Shown here: positions 28,175-36,900 of the stretch, piece by piece | Layout: the number at the start of each line of letters is the position of its first letter | Numbering within the stretch: position 1 is the stretch's first letter | Notes under the pieces: generated by a model | The model's database searches: none | Seen by the model: the letters and a program-made list of their open reading frames with translations, nothing else | Told to the model about the DNA's origin: nothing | Translations under genes and position numbers: made by a program | Origin: Helcococcus ovis | GTDB lineage: Bacteria > Bacillota > Clostridia > Tissierellales > Peptoniphilaceae | Direction: 5' to 3' | Length of the DNA stretch: 64,000 nt | Assembly (NCBI RefSeq): GCF_004524775.2 | Contig: NZ_CP119081.1 | Span: forward strand, 1,488,001 to 1,552,000

Positions 28175-30145
28175 TTATTTAATACTATTATAGTACACTC
28201 TTGATGTAATTTTATATATCAAATAGTACACAATTGAAAATATTAAAATACTTGCCATTGTAGTTATAATGAATAACTTTATATTTATTAGCATCAAAAC
28301 TCCCAATAAAAGTTTAATAAGTGGGAATGCAAATATTAGATGAATAAATGCAACAATTAACGGCATAAAAAATACAACTAATATTTGAGAATTAATAGAT
28401 TTTTTTATCATTTCTTTGTCTAAACCTACTTTTTGCATTATTTCAAATCTTGATTTATCTTCTATTCCTTCTGCAATTTGTTTATAGTACATAATTATAA
28501 TAGTTGCTATTAGGAATAATACACTTAAAAATATTCCTATAAAAAATATACCAACATAGAGTGATTTTAATTCAACTTCTCCTGTAGATTTTGCTTCTAT
28601 ATCAAATACATGTTTTGTATTTTTTAAAGATTGTGTAATATTATGAACCAGTTCGGAATCGTTTTCCTTACTAGTGTTTGTATTATAGTATATCTGTCTG
28701 TATCTTGTATGCTTACCTTTTTCAGCGGTTAATAATAATATTTTCTTAAATTCTTCAAAATCTTTTACAATAATTTTGAATTTATTCACCATCATATGAG
28801 GAGAAGTTTCAATATAATTATATTTATCTAATTTATTTTTTACAAAATATTTTTTTCCAAAAATTTCAATGTTTTTAATTTTTTTGTCATTTCCTTCTGA
28901 AAAAATAAAAATTTCATCATTTTTTAATTCTAAATTTTGATTAAAATTCTTATTGTAATCTTCTAAATGTACAATGTCTATTAAATAGGAATTTGTAAAT
29001 GCTCCAAAACCTGTTGATACAGTGCTTATTTTTCCGTCAATTATTTTAGCAGAAAAAGATAAATAATCGTATGAAGTAAAATCTGTAGATTTAATATTCA
29101 TTTTTTTATTTTCTTCATTTATAATCTTATCAATATTATTACTTTCTGTTGTACTATGTATATTATTTATCTGCATTACTATATCTTTAGGATATCTTGT
29201 ATCCACAATAGATTTAACACCTATCCATAAAGAAAAAGTAGTTGAAATCCCTACTAAAACCATAGTTGATAATATTGCTATATTTGCTAATCCAACAGCA
29301 TTTTGCTTCATTCTATATATCATACCGGAAATTGAAATGAAATTTTCGGGTTTATAATATATTTTTTTTGTTTTTTTCATAATTTTAAGAATAGTTATAG
29401 ATACTGTTGTGAACAATATATAAGTCCCTAAAATTACTAAAATTACAGCTACAAAAAATACAGGTATTGCCCTTAGAGGATTTTTTGTTGTAATTGATAA
29501 ATAATAACCTATCCCAACTAACGATATCCCAATAATACTGAATATAAATTTTGCTTTTGGCTCTTTTTCACCTATCTTATTACTATTTAACAATTCTATA
29601 GGATTAGATAAATGTATGTATCTAAGAGAATTTACATACATCAACAAATAAACAATTGATATATACTCTCCTACAAAAATTATTGAAGGATATGAAATAT
29701 AAAATCCCAGTTTAACACCTTGACCTATCATTTTTAATAATATTAAATACATAATCTTGTCTAGTAATAAACTAACAGAAAATCCAACTATTAAGGAAAT
29801 TAAATAAATTATAAATAATTCATAAAAAACAACTTTTGCTACATGTTTTTTCTCCATGCCCAAAATTCCATATAAACCCAATTCCCTTTTTCGTCTTTTT
29901 ATAATAAATGAATTTGTATAAAATAAAAATATAAAAACAAATACATTTATTACAATACTCCCCAAATTTAAAATTTGCATTAGTCCACTTGCAAATGGGA
30001 TATTTATAATATTTGGATTAAATTTAAATGATGTTATTATATACATTAAAAATATTGATAAAGTTGAAGAAAGAATAAATGGATAATATATTTTTTTATT
30101 ATTTTTAATATTATCTATTGATAATTTTAAATAAACATTATTCAT
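28175..30145 (-). CDS. BceB-type ABC transporter permease (FtsX domain)
   Basis: A large permease of the peptide-antibiotic (bacitracin-type) resistance family. The pattern of about ten membrane segments with a long extracellular domain (about 310-520) between the seventh and eighth is characteristic of BceB. I use the ATG at 30145 (MNNVYLKLSIDNIKNNKK, 656 aa), preceded by AGGTGG; a GTG four codons upstream lies inside that site. It overlaps the ATPase gene by 8 bases. Known BceB proteins sense the antimicrobial peptide-lipid complex and signal to the BceS kinase through the transporter. Confidence 0.92.
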   Translation of the reverse strand: MNNVYLKLSIDNIKNNKKIYYPFILSSTLSIFLMYIITSFKFNPNIINIPFASGLMQILNLGSIVINVFVFIFLFYTNSFIIKRRKRELGLYGILGMEKKHVAKVVFYELFIIYLISLIVGFSVSLLLDKIMYLILLKMIGQGVKLGFYISYPSIIFVGEYISIVYLLMYVNSLRYIHLSNPIELLNSNKIGEKEPKAKFIFSIIGISLVGIGYYLSITTKNPLRAIPVFFVAVILVILGTYILFTTVSITILKIMKKTKKIYYKPENFISISGMIYRMKQNAVGLANIAILSTMVLVGISTTFSLWIGVKSIVDTRYPKDIVMQINNIHSTTESNNIDKIINEENKKMNIKSTDFTSYDYLSFSAKIIDGKISTVSTGFGAFTNSYLIDIVHLEDYNKNFNQNLELKNDEIFIFSEGNDKKIKNIEIFGKKYFVKNKLDKYNYIETSPHMMVNKFKIIVKDFEEFKKILLLTAEKGKHTRYRQIYYNTNTSKENDSELVHNITQSLKNTKHVFDIEAKSTGEVELKSLYVGIFFIGIFLSVLFLIATIIIMYYKQIAEGIEDKSRFEIMQKVGLDKEMIKKSINSQILVVFFMPLIVAFIHLIFAFPLIKLLLGVLMLINIKLFIITTMASILIFSIVYYLIYKITSRVYYNSIK

Positions 30146-30905
30146 TTCTATCACCACCTGTAGATAATAGAGTCATTGTATTTGAAATATTTAAAAACAT
30201 TTCTTCATCATTTTTATCTCCTCTATATATTTGATGAAATATTTTACCATCTTTTATAAACAAAACTCTGGAGGCACGACTTGCAGCTTTTATTGAATGT
30301 GTAACCATTAAAATTGTTTGACCTCTATCATTTATAGATTGAAATAAATCCATTAAGCTGTCTGCTGATTTTGAGTCCAATGCTCCTGTAGGTTCATCAG
30401 CTAAAATAAGCTCCGGCTCAATAATAAGTGCTCTTGCTACAGCTGCTCTTTGTTTTTGGCCTCCGGATACTTCATATGGAAATTTATTTATTAAATCTTC
30501 TATCCCTAATCTTTTTACAAGAGGCATTAATTTTTGGTTCATTTCTTTATATTTCATTTTAGAAATAACTAAAGGTAACAATATATTATCCTTTATTGAA
30601 AAATTATCTAATAAATTAAAATCCTGGAAAACAAATCCTAAATTTTTTCTTCTATAAGATGCTAAATCCTTATCCTTAATTTCTGAAACTTTTTGTCCGT
30701 TTAACGAAACACTACCATTCGTTGCTTTATCTAATACTGAAACTATATTTAATAATGTAGACTTCCCTGAACCGGACTCACCCATTATTGCAATAAATTC
30801 TCCTTTTTCTACTTCAAAAGATACATCCCTTAATGCTACCACTTTATTTCCACCAAATCTTGTTGTATAAACTTTTTGTAAATTTTTAACTTGTAATAAT
30901 GTCAT
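30138..30905 (-). CDS. BceA-type ABC transporter ATPase
   Basis: An ABC ATPase of 255 residues in the MacB/BceA group. Walker A is GESGSGKST (42-50), the signature is VSGGQKQRAAVARA, and Walker B is LILADEPTGALD with the H-loop in MVTHS. It powers the BceB permease with which it overlaps. A promoter stands just upstream, separating the pair from bceRS. Confidence 0.95.
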   Translation of the reverse strand: MTLLQVKNLQKVYTTRFGGNKVVALRDVSFEVEKGEFIAIMGESGSGKSTLLNIVSVLDKATNGSVSLNGQKVSEIKDKDLASYRRKNLGFVFQDFNLLDNFSIKDNILLPLVISKMKYKEMNQKLMPLVKRLGIEDLINKFPYEVSGGQKQRAAVARALIIEPELILADEPTGALDSKSADSLMDLFQSINDRGQTILMVTHSIKAASRASRVLFIKDGKIFHQIYRGDKNDEEMFLNISNTMTLLSTGGDRNE

Positions 30906-30926
30906 ATAATCCTCCTTGATGTTTTA

Positions 30927-30955
30927 ATTATATTATTATTAAAAATAGCTATCCA
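30927..30955 (-). promoter_or_regulatory. Promoter of the BceAB-type operon
   Basis: On the minus strand TGGATA (30955-30950) and TATAAT (30932-30927) are 17 bases apart, about 22 bases before the ATG. Known Bce operons have a response-regulator-activated promoter at this place; a weak -35 box fits activation. I could not identify a BceR binding site with confidence. Confidence 0.55.
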
Positions 30956-30970
30956 TTGAATTATCTTACA

Positions 30971-31008
30971 AAAAAATCCTCCAATCTTACATTTTTGAAA
31001 GACTGAAG
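30971..31008 (-). terminator. Terminator after the bceRS-type genes
   Basis: An imperfect stem built from CAGTCTT and AAGATTG, followed on the minus strand by GGAGGATTTTTTT. It lies 5 bases past the kinase stop and separates the sensor and transporter transcripts. Confidence 0.6.
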
Positions 31009-31012
31009 AATT

Positions 31013-31999
31013 TTATTCAAATATATGATTTTTTTGATTTAAGTCAATATTTACAACAGTTCCTATATTTACTTCTGAATCTATATCTATATTAAAATGT
31101 AATTTTTTTAAAACATTACTAATCAAATATAAGCCCAAACCACTGGAATCAGCACTATTTCTTCCATTATATCCAGTATATCCCTTTTCAAATATTCTTG
31201 GCAAATCAGATTTACTTATTCCTATCCCACTATCTTTTATTTTTAATATTCCATTTTCCATAAATATATCTATGGAGCCATCATCAGTATATTTCAACGA
31301 ATTTGATAAAATTTGCTCTATTACAAATGTAAACCATTTTTTATCAGTAATAATATTTTGATTTGTACTTTTAAAATTTAATTTTATATTTTTATATATA
31401 AATTCAGACTTAAAATTTTTTATAACATTTTTTATTATATTATCTAAATTTACATTTTCTATTACAAAATCCGAATTTTCACTATTCAATCTTATATACG
31501 CTAAAACCATTTTAGTATACTGATCTATTCTATTTAATTGCGACTTTATAAGTGATTTATCAATATTTTCTTCAGAATCCAAAAGAATTCTTATTGCTGT
31601 AATTGGTAATTTTACCTGATGTGTCCACATAATAAAAAATTCTTCTTGATTTTTAATTTGACTCTTATATTTAAGTTCCATTTTATAAATTTTCTCATTT
31701 AAACTTTTTAATATTTTTTTATACTCTCTTGATATCATATCGTTTTTATTTAATATATTAATTTCATCATTATTTTCCATATTCTTTAATAAATTAAGTT
31801 CCTCAATATAATTTTTATATTTCAAAAAACTGATGATGAAAATTATAAGTCCTGTAAATATGGATAAAATAGAAGCATACAAAAAAGCTTCCATATTTAT
31901 GTCATATAACTTATAAACAAGAAAAAATATAAATATCATACTTAATGCTAAAATAATTGATTTAATTTTATCTTTTATATAATTAATAAATAATTTCAT
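31013..31999 (-). CDS. BceS-type intramembrane-sensing histidine kinase
   Basis: Two membrane segments (about 13-32 and 37-58) with almost nothing outside the membrane, the layout of BceS kinases that sense through their transporter. The phosphoacceptor is His127 in WTHQVKLPITAI, the typical BceS form. The ATPase motifs are QILSNSLKYT, KDSGIGIS and SSGLGLYLISNV. The length of 328 residues is normal. It starts directly after the regulator gene, so the two are co-transcribed. Confidence 0.94.
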   Translation of the reverse strand: MKLFINYIKDKIKSIILALSMIFIFFLVYKLYDINMEAFLYASILSIFTGLIIFIISFLKYKNYIEELNLLKNMENNDEINILNKNDMISREYKKILKSLNEKIYKMELKYKSQIKNQEEFFIMWTHQVKLPITAIRILLDSEENIDKSLIKSQLNRIDQYTKMVLAYIRLNSENSDFVIENVNLDNIIKNVIKNFKSEFIYKNIKLNFKSTNQNIITDKKWFTFVIEQILSNSLKYTDDGSIDIFMENGILKIKDSGIGISKSDLPRIFEKGYTGYNGRNSADSSGLGLYLISNVLKKLHFNIDIDSEVNIGTVVNIDLNQKNHIFE

Positions 32000-32683
32000 T
32001 TAATCTTCCTTAATTAAAATATAGCCTTGACCTTTTTTAGTTTGTAAAATCTCTTTAATACCTATTTCCATCATTTTTTTTCTAAGTCTATTTATATTTA
32101 CTGTAAGAGTGTTATCATCAATAAACTCATCTGTATTCCACAAAAATTCCATAATATTATTTCTAGAAACTATTCTTTCTTTATTCTCTATTAAAATTTG
32201 AAATATTTTAGACTCATTTTTAGTTAATTCAATAGTTTCATCCTTATATGAAAGGGTAGACTTACCCATGTTATAAATAATATCTTTATATGTGTAAATA
32301 TTTTCTAAAGTACTATTTAATTCATAAGTTCTTCTTAAAAGAGCTTGAATCTTAGCATTTAATATATTCAAATCAAATGGTTTTGATACAAAATCATCTG
32401 CCCCCTTAGATAATGCCATTACTATATTCATATTATCGTTTGATGATGAGATAAATATAATAGGAGCATTGCTCTTAGTTCTTATTTTTTCACACCAATG
32501 ATATCCATTGAAAAATGGTAGATGAATATCTAACAGTACTAAATCAGGATTAAATTCTTCAAATTCTTCAAGGACATTATTAAATTTTTTCGGTATTTCT
32601 ACTTGATAACCCCATGATTCTAAAAATTTTTTCATAGAATTAGAAATCACGCTGTCATCTTCAACAATATATATTTTATACAT
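32000..32683 (-). CDS. BceR-type response regulator
   Basis: An OmpR-family regulator of 227 residues. The receiver has acidic residues 9-10, Asp52 (LVLLDIHLPFFNGY) as phosphoacceptor and the Lys in FVSKPFD. The winged helix (about 130-225) ends with TLTVNINRLRKKM. With the kinase and the ABC pair downstream it forms a complete Bce module, known in Firmicutes for sensing and resisting cell-wall-active peptides. Confidence 0.94.
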   Translation of the reverse strand: MYKIYIVEDDSVISNSMKKFLESWGYQVEIPKKFNNVLEEFEEFNPDLVLLDIHLPFFNGYHWCEKIRTKSNAPIIFISSSNDNMNIVMALSKGADDFVSKPFDLNILNAKIQALLRRTYELNSTLENIYTYKDIIYNMGKSTLSYKDETIELTKNESKIFQILIENKERIVSRNNIMEFLWNTDEFIDDNTLTVNINRLRKKMMEIGIKEILQTKKGQGYILIKED

Positions 32684-32692
32684 ATTTTTTTC

Positions 32693-32868
32693 CTATCTTA
32701 AATTGCTTATTAAATAAACCTCTAATAATCTTTCTGTTGCATTTATACTATCTATATGAGTTCTTTCATAAGAATGGCTTGATTCTATACCCTCTCCAAA
32801 TAAAGCATGTTTAACATCAACTCCTGAAATATTTTTAGCACTTCGTTTTCGCAATTTTATGATATATA
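32693..32868 (-). pseudogene. Truncated C-terminal end of a hydrolase/peptidase-like gene
   Basis: The minus strand reads about 55 codons in one frame without a start, ending at TAG (32695-32693). The peptide contains SAKNISGVDVKHALFGEGI followed by SSHSYERTHIDSINATERLL. This looks like the conserved C-terminal end of a zinc aminopeptidase-type enzyme, but I cannot name the family with certainty. No upstream part is present, so it is a deletion remnant upstream of bceR. Confidence 0.5.
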
Positions 32869-32945
32869 TCTCTATCTATATTGTCAAGATTATTTTCCAT
32901 TAATTTTGTATTTATTCATATCAAATAAATTTCAATATAAAACGA

Positions 32946-32975
32946 TTCTTTGTCAAATACCTTAGGGCACAAGTA
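32946..32975. repeat. Dispersed repeat, copy 2 (first copy at 14701-14731)
   Basis: Near-identical to the reverse complement of 14701-14731. It lies between the peptidase-like remnant and the L7/L12-like tail, in a stretch (32869-33077) with no gene. Confidence 0.6.
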
Positions 32976-33077
32976 ATTAAAGTGTATTTTATGCACAAAC
33001 ACTATTTATCGTAAAGCCATTTTGAGTGAAACTTTAAGATTATGAGATTTTTAAATTTTAAATACAATGAAATTATT

Positions 33078-33128
33078 TAACTTTTTTCAACATTAACTTC
33101 AGCACCATATTTTTTTAATTTAATTATC
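33078..33128 (-). pseudogene. Possible C-terminal tail of ribosomal protein L7/L12
   Basis: Directly after the csbD stop the minus strand reads IIKLKKYGAEVNVEKS and then TAA. This matches the shape of the bL12 C-terminus (IKKKLEEAGAEVEVK). No further upstream part is present. It is only about 16 residues, so chance similarity is possible, but with the neighbouring debris it suggests a recombination scar. Confidence 0.3.
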
Positions 33129-33440
33129 CTAATCTCTAAATATATCATTTAATTTTTCGTCAGTTTGTCTTACAATTTCTTTTATTTTTTTCTTTTCTTC
33201 TTCCTTTACTTCTTGAATCTTTCGCTCTTCTCTTTCAAGTACTTCTTGCATTCTATTTAATTTTTCTAGACGCCTTTTAGACTCTTCTTCATTCCAACCG
33301 TATTCTCTTTGTAAATGTCCATGAAGTTGATTCATATCACCAATAGATTCTATTTCTAAATCATTAGTTAATTTTCCCCATTCACTTTCAATTTTTCCTT
33401 TTATTATTTCCCAGTTTCCTAATATTATGTTTTTGTTCAT
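33129..33440 (-). CDS. CsbD-family stress protein
   Basis: A 103-residue protein. The first 55 residues follow the CsbD pattern: GNWEIIKGKIESEWGKLT, then QLHGHLQREYGWNEEES. Family members are small general-stress proteins of unknown biochemical role. The last 45 residues are a highly charged Glu/Lys coiled coil that ordinary CsbD proteins lack. The start has AGGAGG. A TATAAT box lies about 40-50 bases upstream of the ATG on the minus strand. Confidence 0.85.
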   Translation of the reverse strand: MNKNIILGNWEIIKGKIESEWGKLTNDLEIESIGDMNQLHGHLQREYGWNEEESKRRLEKLNRMQEVLEREERKIQEVKEEEKKKIKEIVRQTDEKLNDIFRD

Positions 33441-33531
33441 AATTCCTCCTAAAATATAATTTAAATATATATAAATTATATCAAAGCATTGTAATTATTG
33501 TGTAACTTAACAATAAAAATATATAATTACA

Positions 33532-33615
33532 TTTTCACGAAAATATAAAAATTACTTTTTTTTTAGAAAATATTTTCACGAAATCGTTGTACAATTTTAA
33601 AAAACATAGTAAAAT
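33532..33615 (+). promoter_or_regulatory. Promoter of the mannose-type PTS operon with two TTTTCACGAAA motifs
   Basis: TTGTAC (33587-33592) and TAAAAT (33610-33615) are 17 bases apart, about 63 bases before manX. TTTTCACGAAA occurs twice, at 33532-33542 and 33573-33583, 41 bases apart; the second ends just before the -35 box. The repeated motif is a good candidate operator. It is not the sigma-54 promoter (TGGCAC-N5-TTGCA) found upstream of LevR-controlled operons, and no LevR/ManR gene is present. Confidence 0.6.
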
Positions 33616-33678
33616 ATACTTATGATTAAATAATATTTCATATAAAAATATTATTTATAAAAAGAAAGGAAGGTAATT

Positions 33679-34659
33679 ATGGTTGGTATTATTATAGCAA
33701 GCCACGGTTCATTAGCAGAAGGTATACTTCAAGCTGGTGAAATGATTTTTGGTAAACAAGATAATGTCGCAGCATGCACATTATTACCAAGCGAAGGTCC
33801 GGAAGATATCAAAAGAAAAATTAAAAAAGCTATTTCTTCTTTTGATAGTCAAGATGAAATACTAATACTTGCAGATTTGTGGGGAGGTACTCCATTTAAT
33901 CAAGCATCTCAAGTAATAGCAGGTCATGAAGACAAATGGGCTATAATTGCAGGTGTTAATCTGCCAATGGCAATAGCTGCTTTTGGAGAAAGATTCGGTG
34001 AAGAATCAGCTCAAGCAATTGCTAAAAATATTTTAGGGGAAGGTAAAAATAATATTAAAATTTATCCGGAATCATTATCTCCTAAAGTTGATACAAAAGC
34101 AGAAGATGTTAAAGTTGTTAAAGGTTCAATTCCAGAAGGTACAGTTATTGGAGATGGAAAATTCAATTATGTATTAGCTAGAATTGATACTAGACTTTTA
34201 CATGGACAAGTTGCAACTAGTTGGACAAAAACAACTAAGCCTGACAGAATCATTGTAGTAAGTGACAATGTAGCACAAGATGATTTGAGAAAAAACATGA
34301 TTATGCAAGCTACTCCTCCGGGGGTAACAGCTCATGTAGTTCCAATCTGGAAAATGATCGAAGTTTCTAAAGACCCAAGATTTGGCGGAACTAGAGCAAT
34401 GCTTTTATTTGAAACTCCTCAAGATGTATTAAAGACTATTGAGGGAGGAGTAGATCTAAAAGAAATTAACTTAGGTTCTATCGCTCATTCATTAGGAAAA
34501 GCAGTAATCACTACTTCTGTAGCTATGGGAAAAGAAGATTATGAAACTTTAGACAAATTAAGAAACATGGGAATCAAATTTGATGTTCGTAAAGTACCTA
34601 CTGATAAGGGCGAAAATTTTGATAACATGATGAAAAAAGCAAAAGAACAACTTTATTAG
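33679..34659 (+). CDS. manX: PTS mannose-family EIIAB component
   Basis: A fused EIIA-EIIB protein of the mannose/fructose/sorbose PTS family. EIIA (about 1-130) carries the phosphorylated His9 in IIASHGSLAEG. A short linker follows, and EIIB (about 163-326) carries His175 in ARIDTRLLHGQVA. It passes phosphate from HPr to the incoming sugar at the EIIC/EIID membrane pair encoded next. The substrate could be mannose, glucose, fructose or an amino sugar. The ATG follows AAAGGAAGG. Confidence 0.95.
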   Translation: MVGIIIASHGSLAEGILQAGEMIFGKQDNVAACTLLPSEGPEDIKRKIKKAISSFDSQDEILILADLWGGTPFNQASQVIAGHEDKWAIIAGVNLPMAIAAFGERFGEESAQAIAKNILGEGKNNIKIYPESLSPKVDTKAEDVKVVKGSIPEGTVIGDGKFNYVLARIDTRLLHGQVATSWTKTTKPDRIIVVSDNVAQDDLRKNMIMQATPPGVTAHVVPIWKMIEVSKDPRFGGTRAMLLFETPQDVLKTIEGGVDLKEINLGSIAHSLGKAVITTSVAMGKEDYETLDKLRNMGIKFDVRKVPTDKGENFDNMMKKAKEQLY

Positions 34660-34668
34660 GAGGAATTT

Positions 34669-35484
34669 ATGAATACAATGCAAATTATTCTAATTTTTCT
34701 AATAGCATTTTTAGCAGGTACTGAAGGTGTATTAGATCAATTTCAATTTCATCAACCAATTGTAAGCTGTACTCTAATTGGTTTGGTAACAGGACATTTA
34801 AAAGAAGGAATCATGTTAGGTGGTTCATTACAACTTATAGCTCTAGGATGGGCAAACGTTGGTGCAGCAATCGCTCCTGACGTAGCATTAGCTGGTGTAT
34901 CAGCTGCTATTATCATGGTTTTAGGATTGCAAAGTGGTGATGTTTCAAATGTAAATACAGCTATAAACACATCAATTATTATAGCTATTCCTATTGCTAT
35001 CGCAGGTTTATTTTTAACAATGGTTGTTAGAACAATCAGTATATCATTAGTTCACGGTATGGATAAAGCTGCCGAAACAGGAAATTTCAAAGCTATAGAT
35101 GCTTTAAGTATTTCAGCTGTAACACTACAAGGTTTAAGAATTGCCATTCCAGCATTAATTATTTGTTTTATAAGCCCAGAAGTTGTTACAAATGCTCTTA
35201 ACTCGATGCCTAAATGGTTATCAGAAGGTATGGTAATCGGTGGTGGTATGGTTGCTGCTGTAGGTTATGCAATGGTTATTAACTTAATGAAAACAAAAGA
35301 AACATGGCCATTCTTTGCACTAGGTTTTGCAATTTCAGCTATATCACAATTAACATTAATAGCTTTAGGTGTTATTGGTATTTCTTTAGCATTAATTTAT
35401 ACTACATTAAAAAATTCAAGCAAAAACAACTCAGGTAATGGTGGTTCAGGCGATCCACTTGGTGATATACTGAATGACTATTAA
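34669..35484 (+). CDS. manY: PTS mannose-family EIIC component
   Basis: An integral membrane sugar channel subunit of 271 residues. The N-terminal MQIILIFLIAFLAGTEGVLDQFQFHQP and the glycine-rich LGGSLQLIALGWANVGAAIAPD-type segments are diagnostic of the family. It forms the translocating complex with EIID. The last 20 residues are a Ser/Asn/Gly-rich tail. It begins 9 bases after manX with AGGAGG. Confidence 0.95.
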   Translation: MNTMQIILIFLIAFLAGTEGVLDQFQFHQPIVSCTLIGLVTGHLKEGIMLGGSLQLIALGWANVGAAIAPDVALAGVSAAIIMVLGLQSGDVSNVNTAINTSIIIAIPIAIAGLFLTMVVRTISISLVHGMDKAAETGNFKAIDALSISAVTLQGLRIAIPALIICFISPEVVTNALNSMPKWLSEGMVIGGGMVAAVGYAMVINLMKTKETWPFFALGFAISAISQLTLIALGVIGISLALIYTTLKNSSKNNSGNGGSGDPLGDILNDY

Positions 35485-35498
35485 AAGGAGGTGTCATA

Positions 35499-36419
35499 AT
35501 GAGTGATAAAAAAATTAAATTAAGCAAATCTGATAGAATTAAGGTCGCATTTAGACATCAATTTTTACAAAGTTCATGGAATTATGAAAGAATGCAAAAT
35601 GGTGGTTGGGCATTTTCAATGATACCTGCTATCAAAAGATTATATACATCAAAAGATGAACAAATCGCAGCATTAAAAAGACATTTAGAGTTCTATAATA
35701 CTCACCCATATGTTTCATCACCAGTTTTAGGTGTAACATTAGCTCTGGAAGAAGATAGAGCAAACGGTACTCCAATTGATGATGCAACAATCCAAGGTGT
35801 TAAAGTTGGTATGATGGGACCTTTAGCCGGTGTTGGTGATCCTCTATTTTGGTTCACATTAAGACCGATTTTAGGTGCTTTAGGTGCAACTTTAGCTTTA
35901 ACAGGTAACATTTTAGGACCAATCATATTCTTCTTTGCATGGAATATTATAAGAATCGCATTTGAATGGTATACACAAGAATTTGGATACAAAGTTGGTA
36001 GAAAAATTACAAATAACTTATCCGGAGGATTATTAGGAACAGTTACTCAAGTTGCCTCAATACTTGGTATGTTCATAATCGGTTCATTAGTAAATAGATG
36101 GGTAAGCATCTCATTTGCACCAATTGTTTCGCAAATTCAACAACAACCTGGTTCATTTATAGATTGGGCAAATTTACCAAATGGTGCAGAAGGAATCAAA
36201 CACGCATTATCAATGTATGATTCAATTGGTAAAACAGCTCTTGATGCAGTAAAAACTACAACTCTTCAAAATAACTTAGACCAATTAATTCCCGGTCTTG
36301 CAGCATTATTATTGACATTATTATGTGCTAAATTATTGAAGAAAAAAGTATCTCCTATTTTAATAATCTTAGTATTGTTTGCAGTAGGTATTTTAGGTCA
36401 CTTAGTAGGTTTACTATAA
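35499..36419 (+). CDS. manZ: PTS mannose-family EIID component
   Basis: The second membrane subunit, 306 residues. The N-terminus has the family block FLQSSWNYERMQNGGWAFSM, then FYNTHPYVSSPVLGV and GPLAGVGDPLFWFT, all typical of EIID. The C-terminal part has four or five membrane segments. Spacing to manY is 14 bases with AAGGAGG. Confidence 0.95.
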   Translation: MSDKKIKLSKSDRIKVAFRHQFLQSSWNYERMQNGGWAFSMIPAIKRLYTSKDEQIAALKRHLEFYNTHPYVSSPVLGVTLALEEDRANGTPIDDATIQGVKVGMMGPLAGVGDPLFWFTLRPILGALGATLALTGNILGPIIFFFAWNIIRIAFEWYTQEFGYKVGRKITNNLSGGLLGTVTQVASILGMFIIGSLVNRWVSISFAPIVSQIQQQPGSFIDWANLPNGAEGIKHALSMYDSIGKTALDAVKTTTLQNNLDQLIPGLAALLLTLLCAKLLKKKVSPILIILVLFAVGILGHLVGLL

Positions 36420-36420
36420 T

Positions 36421-36780
36421 ATGGTAAATTCACTAAATACAAAAGTAACTTATACAACTAAAGCTACATCTTATCTAAGATTGAGTAGTTACGGAAATGT
36501 AGTTGTAGGAAATAATGCTTTTGAATTTTATAACGAAAAAAATCCCAATGATTTCATCCAAATTCCTTGGAATGAAATTGACCATATTTCTGCAAGTGTC
36601 ATTTTCAACAAATGGATAAGCAGATTCGCAATATTCACAAAACACAATGGGCATTTCACATTTTCAACAAGAAATAATAAAAAAACTCTTCAAGAAGTCA
36701 AAAAATATTTTGATGAAAACAAAATGCTACGTTCAATGTCAATATGGGGATTTATAAAATCAAAATTTAAGAAAAAATAA
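36421..36780 (+). CDS. manO: DUF956 protein (ManO), accessory gene of mannose-type PTS operons
   Basis: A 119-residue cytoplasmic protein of the DUF956 family, which is nearly always the last gene of man-type PTS operons. Typical parts are the N-terminal VTYTTKATSYLRLSSYGNVVVG and ENKMLRSMSIWGF near the end. A regulatory role in the operon has been proposed for the family; the mechanism is not known. It starts one base after the manZ stop. Confidence 0.85.
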   Translation: MVNSLNTKVTYTTKATSYLRLSSYGNVVVGNNAFEFYNEKNPNDFIQIPWNEIDHISASVIFNKWISRFAIFTKHNGHFTFSTRNNKKTLQEVKKYFDENKMLRSMSIWGFIKSKFKKK

Positions 36781-36830
36781 AAAGTGGAAATTGCAAAAAA
36801 AATTATATTATAAGAATTTAATAAAAATAT

Positions 36831-36870
36831 AAAACCAGCTTTAGATTTAAATATCTAGTGCTGGTTTTTA
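36831..36870 (+). terminator. Terminator of the PTS operon
   Basis: AAAACCAGC (36831-36839) pairs with GCTGGTTTT (36860-36868), with inner TAGAT/ATCTA pairing, followed by TATATAA after the T-run. It ends the manXYZO transcript. Confidence 0.8.
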
Positions 36871-36900
36871 TATAATATTATTTTAATTCCTTTACAGCAT

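Noticed and set aside
28175-30145. Reading the permease as a MacB-type macrolide exporter subunit.
   Set aside because: The length, the ten-segment layout with a large domain after segment seven, and the neighbouring BceS-type kinase fit BceB better.
33499-33516. TTGTGTAACTTAACAA as a Rex operator upstream of csbD and manX.
   Set aside because: The half sites are two bases too close for the Rex consensus, and the genes are not usual Rex targets.
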